Shown: piece after piece, positions 16,572 through 26,094 of the stretch
Layout: the number at the start of each line of letters is the position of its first letter
Numbering within the stretch: position 1 is the first letter of the stretch
Assembly: GCF_042652965.1 (NCBI RefSeq)
Contig: NZ_JBHSHL010000014.1
Location: forward strand, 233,584 to 297,583
Reading direction: 5' to 3'
Source of the DNA: Filifactor villosus
Lineage (GTDB): Bacteria > Bacillota > Clostridia > Peptostreptococcales > Filifactoraceae
DNA: 64,000 bases
The notes under the pieces: generated by a model
The model's input: the letters and a program-made list of their open reading frames with translations, nothing else
Told to the model about the DNA's origin: nothing
Databases searched by the model: none
Made by a program: the position numbers and the translations under genes

Positions 16572-17708
16572 CTATACACCATCACTCCGATCTTCCTCAG
16601 ATTTCTTCAAAGCTTCCCATATCGAGATAGCGATCTCATCCTTGTCATCCAAAGCCAAAGCCTCCAGGACAAACCTGCGTGCTGTACTTTGATCCCCTTT
16701 GTAGCGATTCACCATAGAAAGATTACACAGGATCTCGACAGAGTGAGGATCCAGTTCCAAAGCCGACAAGTAGAGTTGTTCGGACTGATCGATATCTCCT
16801 ACCATCATAAAGCACAGACCCAGCTCCGAGAGCAACCTGCTGTCCTCACTATGAAGGAGAAAGGCCTTTTCAAACTCCTCTATGGCTTCCTCATAACGTT
16901 CAAGAAGCCTAAAACAGTAACCTGTCAACAAGTGCCTTTTATAAGCCTGCACCTTGTTATCAGTCTTTGTATCCTCAAGACGTTCCAGAGCCTCCTGCAC
17001 CCTATCCGCCTCAATGAGTTCCTCGACCTTTTTTAGGCTTGTAGCGGCATTGAGGTACGCAAGCCGCTCTTCGATGTCTTTGCTCAACTCACTGTCCGAG
17101 AAAAGAAACTCCTTTGCCCGTGAAAATTTTTCAAGCGCCCGACCTAAATTCGAATCATTCATATCAAAATAGGCGGATTGATAAAGACTCAAAGAATGAT
17201 CTTTATCCTTCTCAAGGATGATCTCAAGCTCCCTCTTACAAAAACGATAGAGTTCCTTCTTCAAAGGAGTCGAAAGAGCATGATCCAACAGTTCCTTTGC
17301 AAGCATGGAACGGTTATAACGGAGGTCGCTGTCGCTCGGAAAAAATTGCAGGGCACACGACAGGACGATGAAGGCATCCTTTAGCCTCCCCTGATGATAA
17401 AGACCTCCCGCATAATCGGAAAGAAAGCGATCCAAGGGGTGAAGATAGGACTGTATGATCTCTATATAATCCTTATTAAAGCGAAAGTTGCTATCCAGCC
17501 CCACCATATAGACCATCGCCTTCAAGACCCTCATCAACTCAATGCCTTCTTTTTTTTCCAAAACAACAGGCTTGACATCCTCAACAAAAAGCGGGATCGT
17601 GAGCAGGTCGCTATCACGGTAGAGTTTTGCAAAAAAACGTTTCTCCACATCTAAAAAAGCAAGTTTATCGGTGTTTTGCAACAGAAATTTCTCTATTTCC
17701 TTAAACAC
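16572..17708 (-). CDS. TPR-repeat protein of unknown function
   Basis: A 378-residue all-helical protein. Tetratricopeptide units are clear in the second half, for example YCFRLLERYEEAIEEFEKAF, GLCFMMVGDIDQSEQLYLSA and LSMVNRYKGDQSTARRFVLEA; the first half looks like degenerate repeats. It has no signal peptide. ATG 17723 is possible, but GTG 17708 is preceded by GGGAGGGAGAGAG and fits better. Either start overlaps the end of the radical SAM gene, so the two are coupled. It is likely a protein-interaction scaffold; the partner is unknown. Confidence 0.8.
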   Translation of the reverse strand: MFKEIEKFLLQNTDKLAFLDVEKRFFAKLYRDSDLLTIPLFVEDVKPVVLEKKEGIELMRVLKAMVYMVGLDSNFRFNKDYIEIIQSYLHPLDRFLSDYAGGLYHQGRLKDAFIVLSCALQFFPSDSDLRYNRSMLAKELLDHALSTPLKKELYRFCKRELEIILEKDKDHSLSLYQSAYFDMNDSNLGRALEKFSRAKEFLFSDSELSKDIEERLAYLNAATSLKKVEELIEADRVQEALERLEDTKTDNKVQAYKRHLLTGYCFRLLERYEEAIEEFEKAFLLHSEDSRLLSELGLCFMMVGDIDQSEQLYLSALELDPHSVEILCNLSMVNRYKGDQSTARRFVLEALALDDKDEIAISIWEALKKSEEDRSDGV

Positions 17709-19464
17709 CTCTCTCCCTCCCATCTATTACAACATATGGAAAATAGCCGGAAAAATCACGTTCTTTTTCATAGTTCACTATCATCAGACAGGATCTCTCC
17801 TCGCATTTTCCTTCTTTCAAATATTTTATTATATCATAACGAAGAAAAATATACCCTGTCTTTTTAAACAGGTTTTTTGAAGAAGGGTTATCAAACCCCA
17901 GTTCTTCTAGGATATCTCGTCTTTGAAGACACTGAAACAAAAAATTTTTATCTTCCTCTTTTGCCTCCAACCAAGAAGAGATCAGAGCGGGAAGCTTTTT
18001 CTTCCTTCCTGTCATGATCGCATCAAAACAAACAATATCTCGAAGAAAACCCTCTTCTTCTCCTGCCGTTTTCCAACGAAGGAATTCATACAGGAGGTAA
18101 AATTCTTCTGACGCCCCCACCTGTCGACGTGAAGAAACCGCAAACTTCTGAAATTCACAGAATAAATCAAAGCCTTTGTTAAGATAAAACCTTCTGTATA
18201 AAAATGACATCATCGCCGTGTATTTTCGAGTATTGTAGTATCTGTCGACCAAATGGTCCACCTGCTTTAAGAGCATAACATCCGCATAAGACAAATAGTT
18301 GGTCTTTAAGACCTCATAGGGCGGGTAAGAAGTATAAACAATCCCGTGAGCCTGCACAAGTTCGCACATGGGTGTCCCCTTTAAAAGTTTCAAAAATCCC
18401 AACTGAAGCATCTCGGGTTGCAGATCAAACACATCGTTAAACGATGTTCGAAACACCTCGAGTGTTTCAAAAGGTAGTCCTGCAATCAAATCCAAGTGTT
18501 GATGTATGTTTCCTCCTTCTTTTATCTCTTGTACGATCTCCCTTATCTTATTAAATTGATTGGGGCGATAGACAGATTTTAAGGTCAAGTCGTTTGTCGA
18601 CTGTACTCCGATCTCAAACTGAAACAAGCCCTTCCTTACTTGCTTCAACACTGATAAGACTTCCTTGTCCAAAAGAGAGGCTGTGATTTCAAAGTGGAAA
18701 TTGATGTTGCCATCATCGATGGAAATTAGATATTCCAACATCTCCATCATATATTCTTTGTTATAGTTGAAAGTCCTGTCAACAAACTTGATCTGCTTGA
18801 CTCCCAGTTCGACCAAATGTTTCAACTCTCTTTTTACCCTATCGAGCGGAAAGAAACGAACCCTCTTGGAGATCGACGACAAACAATATGCACATCGATA
18901 GGTGCAACCTCTTGAGGCCTCGTAATAGACGATTTTATTTTCAAAATCATGCTGCTCACTCTGCATATAGAACTCCGGAATAAGAGAAAAATCCTCGATC
19001 AAAGGATGTAGAGGATTTTCCTCAATACCATCTTGTGAACGATAGGTAAGGTTACATACCTGCTCGATCTCCCTTCTTCCCAAAAGATACTCTGCAAACT
19101 GTTTTAAAGCAATCTCCCCTTCGCCCCTTACAACAAAATCAAGCCAAGGGTGTTTTTCCATTACTTCTCTTGCATCATAGGAAACTTCCGGACCACCAAA
19201 AAGAACCTTGAGCTCCGGAACAATTTTTTTGATCGTTTCTGAAACCTTGACTATCATCTCGATATTCCAAATATAACACGAAAAGGCTACAACCCTGTAG
19301 CCTCTAGAAATAATATCCTCAATGATATCCTGTATATTTTCATTGATCGTGTATTCAACAACTCCCACCTTAATATCCTGCTCTATCATAGACTTGAGAT
19401 ATCTTACCGCAAGAGAAGAATGAATATACTTGGAATTGAAAGCTGCTAATAATATTGAGTTCAT
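17701..19464 (-). CDS. B12-binding-type radical SAM protein with DUF4080-like C-terminus
   Basis: A 587-residue enzyme. Residues 1-130 resemble a cobalamin-binding Rossmann domain (FGGPEVSYDA, VRGEGE). The radical SAM core follows with the cluster cysteines in CTYRCAYC (C187, C191, C194) and the usual DRTFNYN, EITASLL, FEIGVQSTN and LIAGLPFET strands. The C-terminal third is helical and resembles the DUF4080 extension found with this class. It binds a [4Fe-4S] cluster and SAM. The reaction is not known; relatives are broadly spread in anaerobic Firmicutes. It is followed at once by the TPR gene. Confidence 0.87.
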   Translation of the reverse strand: MNSILLAAFNSKYIHSSLAVRYLKSMIEQDIKVGVVEYTINENIQDIIEDIISRGYRVVAFSCYIWNIEMIVKVSETIKKIVPELKVLFGGPEVSYDAREVMEKHPWLDFVVRGEGEIALKQFAEYLLGRREIEQVCNLTYRSQDGIEENPLHPLIEDFSLIPEFYMQSEQHDFENKIVYYEASRGCTYRCAYCLSSISKRVRFFPLDRVKRELKHLVELGVKQIKFVDRTFNYNKEYMMEMLEYLISIDDGNINFHFEITASLLDKEVLSVLKQVRKGLFQFEIGVQSTNDLTLKSVYRPNQFNKIREIVQEIKEGGNIHQHLDLIAGLPFETLEVFRTSFNDVFDLQPEMLQLGFLKLLKGTPMCELVQAHGIVYTSYPPYEVLKTNYLSYADVMLLKQVDHLVDRYYNTRKYTAMMSFLYRRFYLNKGFDLFCEFQKFAVSSRRQVGASEEFYLLYEFLRWKTAGEEEGFLRDIVCFDAIMTGRKKKLPALISSWLEAKEEDKNFLFQCLQRRDILEELGFDNPSSKNLFKKTGYIFLRYDIIKYLKEGKCEERSCLMIVNYEKERDFSGYFPYVVIDGRERGV

Positions 19465-19473
19465 GATCCATCC

Positions 19474-21192
19474 TTATCTACTGTATCTTCTTGCTCCATA
19501 GTAACGCTGAGAGTAGTATGGAACACTTAAGTCTGTAACAACAACTCTTGCAGCACCTGAAGAGGCATGGATAAACTTACCCTCGCCCATATAAATGCCG
19601 ACATGAGTAACCTTGGAAGGCCGAATATAGGCAGAATCTCCTGTTCCGACTTTGACCTTACTTTCCGCTCTTGTGTCGAAGAAGATAAGATCTCCGGATC
19701 TCAAGTTTCTTCTTTCGATAAACTCTCCTTGTTCCGCTTGGTTAGCTGAGGTTCTCGGTATTTTGATCCCGTTTTTTCTGAATACATGCGAAGTAAAGCC
19801 CGAGCAGTCAAAACGATCCGGTCCCGTAGCACCGTAGAGATACGGCTTATCATATTCTTCAATTGCCGTTGAAATTAAACGGGAGGAACGGATCAAGTGA
19901 CCGTACTCACTGTTTTTAGCAGCATTTACCTGTTCTCTGTTATCCCTTTTCGGCTGACGACTCGTGTCAGAATTTCTGTTTGAAAGGCTCTCACTATCCC
20001 TCTCTCCTGAAGAGTTTTTAGAAGAAGAATTGTTTTTGCTCGAATCGGTATTCTTTTCTCCGCCTTCTTTTTTATCCTTTGATCCCTTATCAGGCTTCTT
20101 ATTCTTATCGGAGCCGGTAATATTTATAGATTCGTCCGCTTCAACAACGACATTTTCTATATCTTTTTCTCCGCCCTCAAACAAGTCAAACCTCTCCGTA
20201 CTCTTCTCATCTTGAATTCCACTCTTGGGCTGAGGCTTATTCTGTTGTTTCCGGTTTTGTTCTTCGAGCCTCTTTTGTTCTTCAAGCCTCTTTTGTTCTT
20301 CGAGTCTCTTTTGTTCTTCAAGCCTCTTTTGTTCTTCGAGCCTCTTTTGTTCTTCGAGCCTCTTTTGTTCTTCGAGCCTCTTTTGTTCTTCGAGCCTCTT
20401 TTGTTCTTCGAGCCTCTTTTGTTCTTCGAGCCTCTTTTGTTCTTCGAGCCTCTTTTGTTCTTCAAGCCTCTTCTGTTCTTCTATTTCCTTTTGTGTCTGA
20501 GCATTAGGAGGTTTGATTTGAGGGAGAGGTTGTGTAGTCGGAGGGACGGGATGTGTAATCGGAGGAACGGGCTTTGGACTTAGGTTATGATTTTTTTCTT
20601 CAACTCGAAAAGAACCGTTCTCATCATGGAAGAACAGGGACTTATGTTCCTCAGTAGGAAGATCTCCCGTTACCTCATAGAAGGTTTCATTTTGTACCCT
20701 GCTGTATTTTTCCGGAGTTTCAATTCCTGAATTGATCATAATAGGATCTTTGATCGATTCAGGGGAATCGATTTCCAAGTAAGAGGAATGGATATAGAAA
20801 TAACCGTTGCTCTTCTTGACAAGATAATACTTATTAAACTCATCGAAGATAATAACCTGCTCTCCTTTAGCAAAGGTTACAGGCAGGTTTCTTATATAAA
20901 AATCCTTCTTTAACCTCCCTGCTGATCCCGGCATCACACTATATACATCTACATAGTCCTTGTATACATAACCGAAATAATCCATATACGAACATTTACA
21001 CCACTTACCATCAATTGATTCGACGTCCATCCTCGCATTTACGGGAACAATTGCAACAATAGGAGAAGTGTCATTCATTTCCTGTCTGATGATCAAGGAG
21101 TCCTTATTCACAATCGCCTGAAGATCTGCAAATGCAACCGTAGGAGAAAGAAGAATAACAGAAAGCATCGCTAATAGTCTTTTGTATTTCAT
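19474..21192 (-). CDS. Secreted NlpC/P60 peptidoglycan hydrolase with SH3 domains and hexapeptide repeats
   Basis: A 572-residue exported cell-wall hydrolase. A signal peptide (residues 1-22, ending VAFA) is followed by two SH3b-like wall-binding domains, a Pro-rich stretch, twelve EEQKRL units (about 230-320) predicted to form a long charged helix, a low-complexity Ser/Lys/Asp region and a C-terminal NlpC/P60 domain (about 449-572). Catalytic residues are Cys463 in DRFDCSGF, His530 in THVGIY and His542 in FIHAS. Such enzymes cut gamma-D-Glu-diaminoacid links. The gene stands 9 bp before the radical SAM gene. Confidence 0.92.
   Translation of the reverse strand: MKYKRLLAMLSVILLSPTVAFADLQAIVNKDSLIIRQEMNDTSPIVAIVPVNARMDVESIDGKWCKCSYMDYFGYVYKDYVDVYSVMPGSAGRLKKDFYIRNLPVTFAKGEQVIIFDEFNKYYLVKKSNGYFYIHSSYLEIDSPESIKDPIMINSGIETPEKYSRVQNETFYEVTGDLPTEEHKSLFFHDENGSFRVEEKNHNLSPKPVPPITHPVPPTTQPLPQIKPPNAQTQKEIEEQKRLEEQKRLEEQKRLEEQKRLEEQKRLEEQKRLEEQKRLEEQKRLEEQKRLEEQKRLEEQKRLEEQKRLEEQNRKQQNKPQPKSGIQDEKSTERFDLFEGGEKDIENVVVEADESINITGSDKNKKPDKGSKDKKEGGEKNTDSSKNNSSSKNSSGERDSESLSNRNSDTSRQPKRDNREQVNAAKNSEYGHLIRSSRLISTAIEEYDKPYLYGATGPDRFDCSGFTSHVFRKNGIKIPRTSANQAEQGEFIERRNLRSGDLIFFDTRAESKVKVGTGDSAYIRPSKVTHVGIYMGEGKFIHASSGAARVVVTDLSVPYYSQRYYGARRYSR
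20256..20484 (-). repeat. 12 tandem 18-bp units inside the NlpC/P60 gene
   Basis: Twelve consecutive near-identical 18 bp units encode EEQKRL on the minus strand. Most units are identical and a few differ by one or two bases (CAAG for CGAG, one TCT for CCT). The homogeneity suggests copy-number change by slippage. Because the unit is a multiple of three, length changes keep the reading frame. Confidence 0.95.
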
Positions 21193-21359
21193 GGCTCAAC
21201 TCCTATACTAATCTAAACGAATTTATCTTATTCCCTTCATTATACTTCAAATCTTATTTTGTGTCCATCATATAGAGCTTGTTTCCCCTTGAAAAACAAA
21301 CGTTCGAAGATGCGGTTCACATAATTGCAAGACTCCGCTACACGAAAGGGATACTCTGC

Positions 21360-22778
21360 CTATGACTGAAACATATCGTGAAAGTATTTATTAAAGTTCT
21401 TCAACGCACGATATCTATGGCTCACCTTATTTTTTTCTTCTTCCGTCATCTCCGCATAGGTTTTTCCATGCCCTTGTACGATAAACAGGGGATCATAGCC
21501 AAATCCGTTGTCCCCCTTCGGTTCAAAGCCGATCTTTCCGTTCGTCAGACCCAAAAACGTATGTTCAAATCCATTGGGAAAGACGATAGCAATAGCACTT
21601 ACAAACTTTGCCAATCTCAATTCTTCCGCATAAGGTTTCATATTCTCCAACAACAAGTTGTTGTTGGCAGTGTCATCACAGGGACTTCCCGCATATCTTG
21701 CGGAATATATTCCCGGTTCTCCTTTGAGAATGTCGACCATCAGTCCGGAATCGTCCGCAATGGAAGGTTTTCCTGTTCTTCTACAGATTTCTCTCGCTTT
21801 GATCAATGCATTTTCTTGGAAGGTGGATCCGTCTTCTACAATTTCCACTCCTTCCAAATCTACATCCTTGAGTGAGAGTAAGCGTACTTTCTCAAAACAA
21901 AGGATTTTTTTTATTTCGTCAAGTTTGTGCAGGTTCGATGTAGCAACGACAATATCGATCTTCTCATTCTCGGAGTAAGTTTTGAGATAAGAGATGAGAT
22001 CTTCCTTGACAGAGTTAACTCCAACTTCATTTGCAAGAGGAAGAACCCCCTTTTCTATCAGAGATACCGCTTCTTCCCCCAAAACTTCTCTCTGTTTGTC
22101 AAAAATCTGCTTACAACCTGCTTCGGCCAATGTCAAAAGTTTGTTCAGATCCTCTCTTGAGAAAGTGTCATGTTCGGAAGTTCCTTGGATCTCAACGATT
22201 TGATACCGGTCGTTACAGACGATATTCATATCCACATCCGCCTTGGAATCGAGTTCATAGCAGAGATCGAGAATGTACCTTTCCTTAAATATCCCTACAC
22301 TGACCGCCCCGACAAAATTGTGAACGGGGTATTCTTCCAATACCCCCTCACAATACAGTTTTTTACACGCAAGCACCATTGCCACGAAGGCTCCGGAGAT
22401 TGAGGCAGTCCTTGTCCCTCCATCAGCTTGAATAACATCACAGTCGATCCATATAGTCCTCTCTCCCAGTTTTGTCAGATCAATTGCACTTCTTAAAGAG
22501 CGTCCTATAAGCCTTTGTATCTCTTGGGATCGTCCGTCGATCCTTCCCTTGGAGGAATCTCTCTGCTTTCGGAAATTGGTCGCTCGAGGCAACATTGAAT
22601 ACTCTGCACTGACCCATCCGGTGCCTGTTCCCTTTAAGAAAGCAGGGACCTTCTCTTCCACGGAAGCGGTACAAAATACCTTCGTATCCCCCAGCGAGAT
22701 CAACACACTCCCTTCCGCATACTTGTTCACATTCGTTTCTATTTTCAAATCTCTCAGTTGAATATCGCTCTTATTCAT
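21360..22778 (-). CDS. Fused ribonuclease PH and XTP/dITP pyrophosphatase
   Basis: A 472-residue two-domain protein. Residues 1-250 are RNase PH, the phosphorolytic 3' tRNA-trimming exonuclease: GTGWVSAEYSMLPRAT, RIDGRSQEIQRLIGRSLR, DCDVIQADGGTRTA. Residues about 272-472 are the RdgB/HAM1 inosine-triphosphate pyrophosphatase: VVATSNLHKLDE, STFQENALIKA, ADDSGLMVD, GIYSARYAG, GFGYDPLF, VSHRYRALK. Both active sites look intact. The genes are often adjacent in Firmicutes; here they are one frame with no stop or frameshift. It has a good ribosome binding site (AAGGGA). Confidence 0.95.
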   Translation of the reverse strand: MNKSDIQLRDLKIETNVNKYAEGSVLISLGDTKVFCTASVEEKVPAFLKGTGTGWVSAEYSMLPRATNFRKQRDSSKGRIDGRSQEIQRLIGRSLRSAIDLTKLGERTIWIDCDVIQADGGTRTASISGAFVAMVLACKKLYCEGVLEEYPVHNFVGAVSVGIFKERYILDLCYELDSKADVDMNIVCNDRYQIVEIQGTSEHDTFSREDLNKLLTLAEAGCKQIFDKQREVLGEEAVSLIEKGVLPLANEVGVNSVKEDLISYLKTYSENEKIDIVVATSNLHKLDEIKKILCFEKVRLLSLKDVDLEGVEIVEDGSTFQENALIKAREICRRTGKPSIADDSGLMVDILKGEPGIYSARYAGSPCDDTANNNLLLENMKPYAEELRLAKFVSAIAIVFPNGFEHTFLGLTNGKIGFEPKGDNGFGYDPLFIVQGHGKTYAEMTEEEKNKVSHRYRALKNFNKYFHDMFQS

Positions 22779-22816
22779 GCTTCTTAATCCCTTCGCAAGT
22801 GTATTTTTGAAACTCC

Positions 22817-24796
22817 TCAGTTCTTAAAGTACTCATCTACCGAACGTGCAATCGCCTGTGATAAGATTTTTTGATAATTTGGGTCTGCAAGCTGAGCTAC
22901 TTCCTCCTTATTTGTCATAAAACCAAGTTCCAACAGAACGGCAGGCATATTCGTCTTTCTGATAACAAGAAACTTTCGACTTTTAACCTTGCGATCGGTC
23001 GCTCCCGTGCTTTGAATCAAGTTTCTGTGTACAAGATCGGCAAATTTCTTGCTATCCTCAGCACCCGGACTGTAGTAAGTCTCGATCCCCTTAATCTCGG
23101 TTTTTTTCTCCGCCGAATTGTTATGAACACTGATAAATAGATCAGCATCGACATTGTTGGCGAGAATTGCCCTGTCGTCGAGCGTCGGATAACTGTCATC
23201 GGTTCGAGTGGTGATGACTTCGTAACCGTAAGCTTGCAGGTCGGCAATAAGATATCTTGAGATATCCATATTCAGTTCCTTTTCTTTGTAACCGTTTTTA
23301 ACCGCTCCGCTATCTTTTCCACCATGTCCGGGATCAATAACGACCTTTCCGGGAGAATGATTTTTCTTATCAAAACGTAGTTCAAGACTTCCTCCCGTAC
23401 CGTCATCCAAAACCCGGTAGTTCACTCTATCCTTGAATGAAAACGTCAGATGATAACCGGTGTCGGAAGAGGTCACTTCATAATATTCCAACATACGATC
23501 GGAAGAATCTGCCGAAACGCGGCCTTCATTTAGCACCGCCAGTTCTTTGGGGATGGTAACATCAATGCCTCTACCGCGGTCAAGCACTCTAACCTGCGAG
23601 CTGCTCTGCATCAAAGGTATTTTTACAACGCTGTGAGATCGATCTTTTTTGTAAGAGATCGAGGACTGTGTAATCGCCGTCTTTTCATAGACAAACGAAA
23701 TCGTTCTGTTGCTTTTGTCCACCTTCAAAAGATTCTTGGGTACAGAAGGATTCAAGTAAATCGTAAATACGGTTTGGTTTGCAGTCTCTACATCTCTTAC
23801 AACCATATCTTGAAAGAAAGAAATCGTTCTTAGTTCCTGTAGGTTATAAGAAGTCTCCACTTTCGGAAGAACCACAATGATGTGATCGGGGTTGATTGCA
23901 ACCTCGTATCTAAAACTCTCGGAAAGGTCCAGTTGCACGGTTTCTCTAGTTCCATCCTTCCACGACTTTACCATCACGGCTCTTGTGTTCAAAACCGGAA
24001 CCACCTGTCCTACCGCTTGAGGAGTTTCGGAAACCGTTTTGGAAACGTTTTCTATGGGAGAAAATTCGACTGTAGGTTCTTTGCCAACCTCTCTGGTGTC
24101 GATCATACTATTGTCTTTTGCGGACACAACATTGTCGCTCGAATTTTCTACAACCGACGACTGCATGACTTCTCTTGTGTCAAGCGAAGAAGACGCTTCT
24201 CCTTCACTCTCGGGCATTGTAGCAGTTTCTGCGCTTTCTTTCCCCGTATCGATGGAATTATCATGGGGTTGAATCACCTCTCCGGGATTTTCCACAATCG
24301 TTTTGCTCTCGTAATCGGGCAATTCCCGATCATCCTTGAGATAGAGCGTCTTAGAAGAGGAATCATACCTATATTCCATCTTAAATTCGGAAATTGCAAA
24401 GCTCAACGGGATCATAGAACGACTGTTTACAATCTGGACCTTAGTTCCCTTCGCAAGATTTACCTTCTTTCCGTTCAAATGATAGAAGGAGTTTCCTTTT
24501 TTCATCTTGATGTGTTTTCCGTCCTTCTTGATATTGATCGTCTGATTCTTCTTGTCCCATTTCACTTCGCTGTTATTTAACTGCTCCAAATCCTGAACAG
24601 CTATGTAGACCCTGTTATCTATATTAAGCGGACTGATATAGTTGCTCGTTATTTTTCTATCGTTCATATAAAGATTGTTTTTTGACAAATCGACCTTTTT
24701 CCCGTTCAATGTGTACGGTTCCGCAAAAACGGAATTCATTGATAGACAAAAAAACAATCCGGTACAAAAAATCCACCTTCCACAGTTCCTCATCAT
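22817..24796 (-). CDS. N-acetylmuramoyl-L-alanine amidase with stalk and AMIN-like domains
   Basis: A 659-residue secreted amidase. A signal peptide (1-25) is followed by a copper-amine-oxidase N-terminal-like domain (about 28-150, with PLSFAISEF), a low-complexity acidic linker (155-270), an AMIN-like beta domain (about 275-460) and the Amidase_3 catalytic domain (about 480-659). Zinc ligands are in DPGHGG, KEKELN and SVHNN; the catalytic Glu is in LLELGF. It cleaves the amide between muramic acid and the stem peptide. It lies 38 bp upstream of the rph-rdgB fusion and probably shares its transcript. Confidence 0.93.
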   Translation of the reverse strand: MMRNCGRWIFCTGLFFCLSMNSVFAEPYTLNGKKVDLSKNNLYMNDRKITSNYISPLNIDNRVYIAVQDLEQLNNSEVKWDKKNQTINIKKDGKHIKMKKGNSFYHLNGKKVNLAKGTKVQIVNSRSMIPLSFAISEFKMEYRYDSSSKTLYLKDDRELPDYESKTIVENPGEVIQPHDNSIDTGKESAETATMPESEGEASSSLDTREVMQSSVVENSSDNVVSAKDNSMIDTREVGKEPTVEFSPIENVSKTVSETPQAVGQVVPVLNTRAVMVKSWKDGTRETVQLDLSESFRYEVAINPDHIIVVLPKVETSYNLQELRTISFFQDMVVRDVETANQTVFTIYLNPSVPKNLLKVDKSNRTISFVYEKTAITQSSISYKKDRSHSVVKIPLMQSSSQVRVLDRGRGIDVTIPKELAVLNEGRVSADSSDRMLEYYEVTSSDTGYHLTFSFKDRVNYRVLDDGTGGSLELRFDKKNHSPGKVVIDPGHGGKDSGAVKNGYKEKELNMDISRYLIADLQAYGYEVITTRTDDSYPTLDDRAILANNVDADLFISVHNNSAEKKTEIKGIETYYSPGAEDSKKFADLVHRNLIQSTGATDRKVKSRKFLVIRKTNMPAVLLELGFMTNKEEVAQLADPNYQKILSQAIARSVDEYFKN

Positions 24797-25344
24797 GTCA
24801 TTCCTTCCTTTCTAACAAACAATCGTATTTGAAGTTAGAATATCAATATATTCTTGATTTTTCAAGTGTTGTAAATAAAATGTAATGCTCATCCCATACT
24901 ATTACACGGGTACTGTATCCCCCTACTTAGTCTGTATACCGGAGTATATTAAAGCGTTTTCCTTATTTTTCCACACTAAAAAACAAGCAACCTTCGTTAT
25001 CTATTAAACCCGTATCTTACAGCTGTCCTTATATAAAATGTTGTTTCGTTATTTCTCGAACTTATACTTACCACTCGAAATACATATCTAATCAGTTATA
25101 TTTTACTTTTTTTATAAGTTTTGTAAAGAAAACAGTTTACAAAATAACTGAAATCCTTTTTTCAACAATGACAAAAGTAACATCTTCTTTTCCCTATTCG
25201 GATCTCAAGTTATACCACTATCTGTTTCTATATATCGAACAATTGAATTTATGTGTGCTAAAATAATTTTTTGTGATTTGTAACACAGACAGTTCTTCAC
25301 TTTTAATCAAATAAGGATATCAGTTTCCTCCACTCACAGTCGGA
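24797..25344. other. AT-rich intergenic region, edge of the accessory segment
   Basis: A 548 bp gap between the amidase and the AAA ATPase gene, both on the minus strand. It is AT-rich; no gene, complete repeat or convincing terminator is visible. The motif ATACTATTACACGGGTACTGTAT (part of 24896-24920) faintly recalls the repeat termini. Confidence 0.4.
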
Positions 25345-26085
25345 TCAATCAAGTAAGTTCGAGATCATTTTTTGAGGTTTTTCAATAAAGGCCTTGGTCA
25401 AGATGAAGTGATCCGTATCTTCCAACTTGACCGATCTCAGCTCATCCTCCCCGAACAAATAGATCTCCGAATTCGGATAGAACATCAGGATTGGAGAGTG
25501 CGTTGCAATAATGAACTGTGAATCCGCCTTTACCAGATCATCTATAATACAGATCAGTTTCATCAAACTCATGGGAGACAGAGCCGACTCCGGCTCATCC
25601 AAAATATACAGCCCTCTCCCGCCCAATCGATACTTCATCAAGGAAAGCAGAGCTTCTCCATGGGATCTTTCATGCAAAGAGACCCCACCATAAGAATCCG
25701 ACAGAGGTATCCTTCCTATCTTATCCAAGCGATCGACCTCCGTCGACACATTATAAAAACTCTCCGCCCTGTAGAAAAAACCGTCCTTTGCCCTTTTAGG
25801 CGTTTTGGAGATCACAAGGTGTTCAAAGATATTCGAATGGGACTCTCTTGTACTGAAGCAAAAATTCCTTGTTCCGCCTTCCGGATTAAATCCGTACGAT
25901 GCGGCAATGCACTCCAGAAGTGTGGACTTACCCGTGCCGTTATCTCCCGTGAAAAAGGTCACGGGCGTATGAAATTCGAGTACCTGCTTCTTCGTTATCA
26001 TATTCCTGATCGAAGGGATCTCCCATTCATAGTCCCCTTCCACAGAAATACCATCCTTAAAGAAGACGGATTTGATGAATATCAT
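25345..26085 (-). CDS. ABC/RecF-like AAA ATPase (COG3910-like)
   Basis: A 246-residue soluble ATPase. Walker A is GDNGTGKS at residues 47-54; an ABC-type signature appears as HERSHGE; Walker B is YILDEPESALS and is followed by ATHSP (switch His). The small size and the RNMITKKQVLEFHTPVTFF entry match the predicted ATPases grouped as COG3910. It begins 9 bp after the helicase stop, with its ribosome binding site in the helicase end, so the two form an operon. Similar ATPases occur in repair and phage-defence contexts; the function here is not known. Confidence 0.85.
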   Translation of the reverse strand: MIFIKSVFFKDGISVEGDYEWEIPSIRNMITKKQVLEFHTPVTFFTGDNGTGKSTLLECIAASYGFNPEGGTRNFCFSTRESHSNIFEHLVISKTPKRAKDGFFYRAESFYNVSTEVDRLDKIGRIPLSDSYGGVSLHERSHGEALLSLMKYRLGGRGLYILDEPESALSPMSLMKLICIIDDLVKADSQFIIATHSPILMFYPNSEIYLFGEDELRSVKLEDTDHFILTKAFIEKPQKMISNLLD

Positions 26086-26094
26086 AGAAACTGC

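Noticed and set aside
20157..20465. Alternate-frame ORF of Lys/Asn/Arg repeats over the hexapeptide tract
   Set aside because: The 18 bp repeat keeps several frames open; only the frame encoding EEQKRL belongs to the intact NlpC/P60 gene.
20256..20484. Possible CRISPR array
   Set aside because: Units are contiguous 18 bp repeats without spacers and lie inside a gene.
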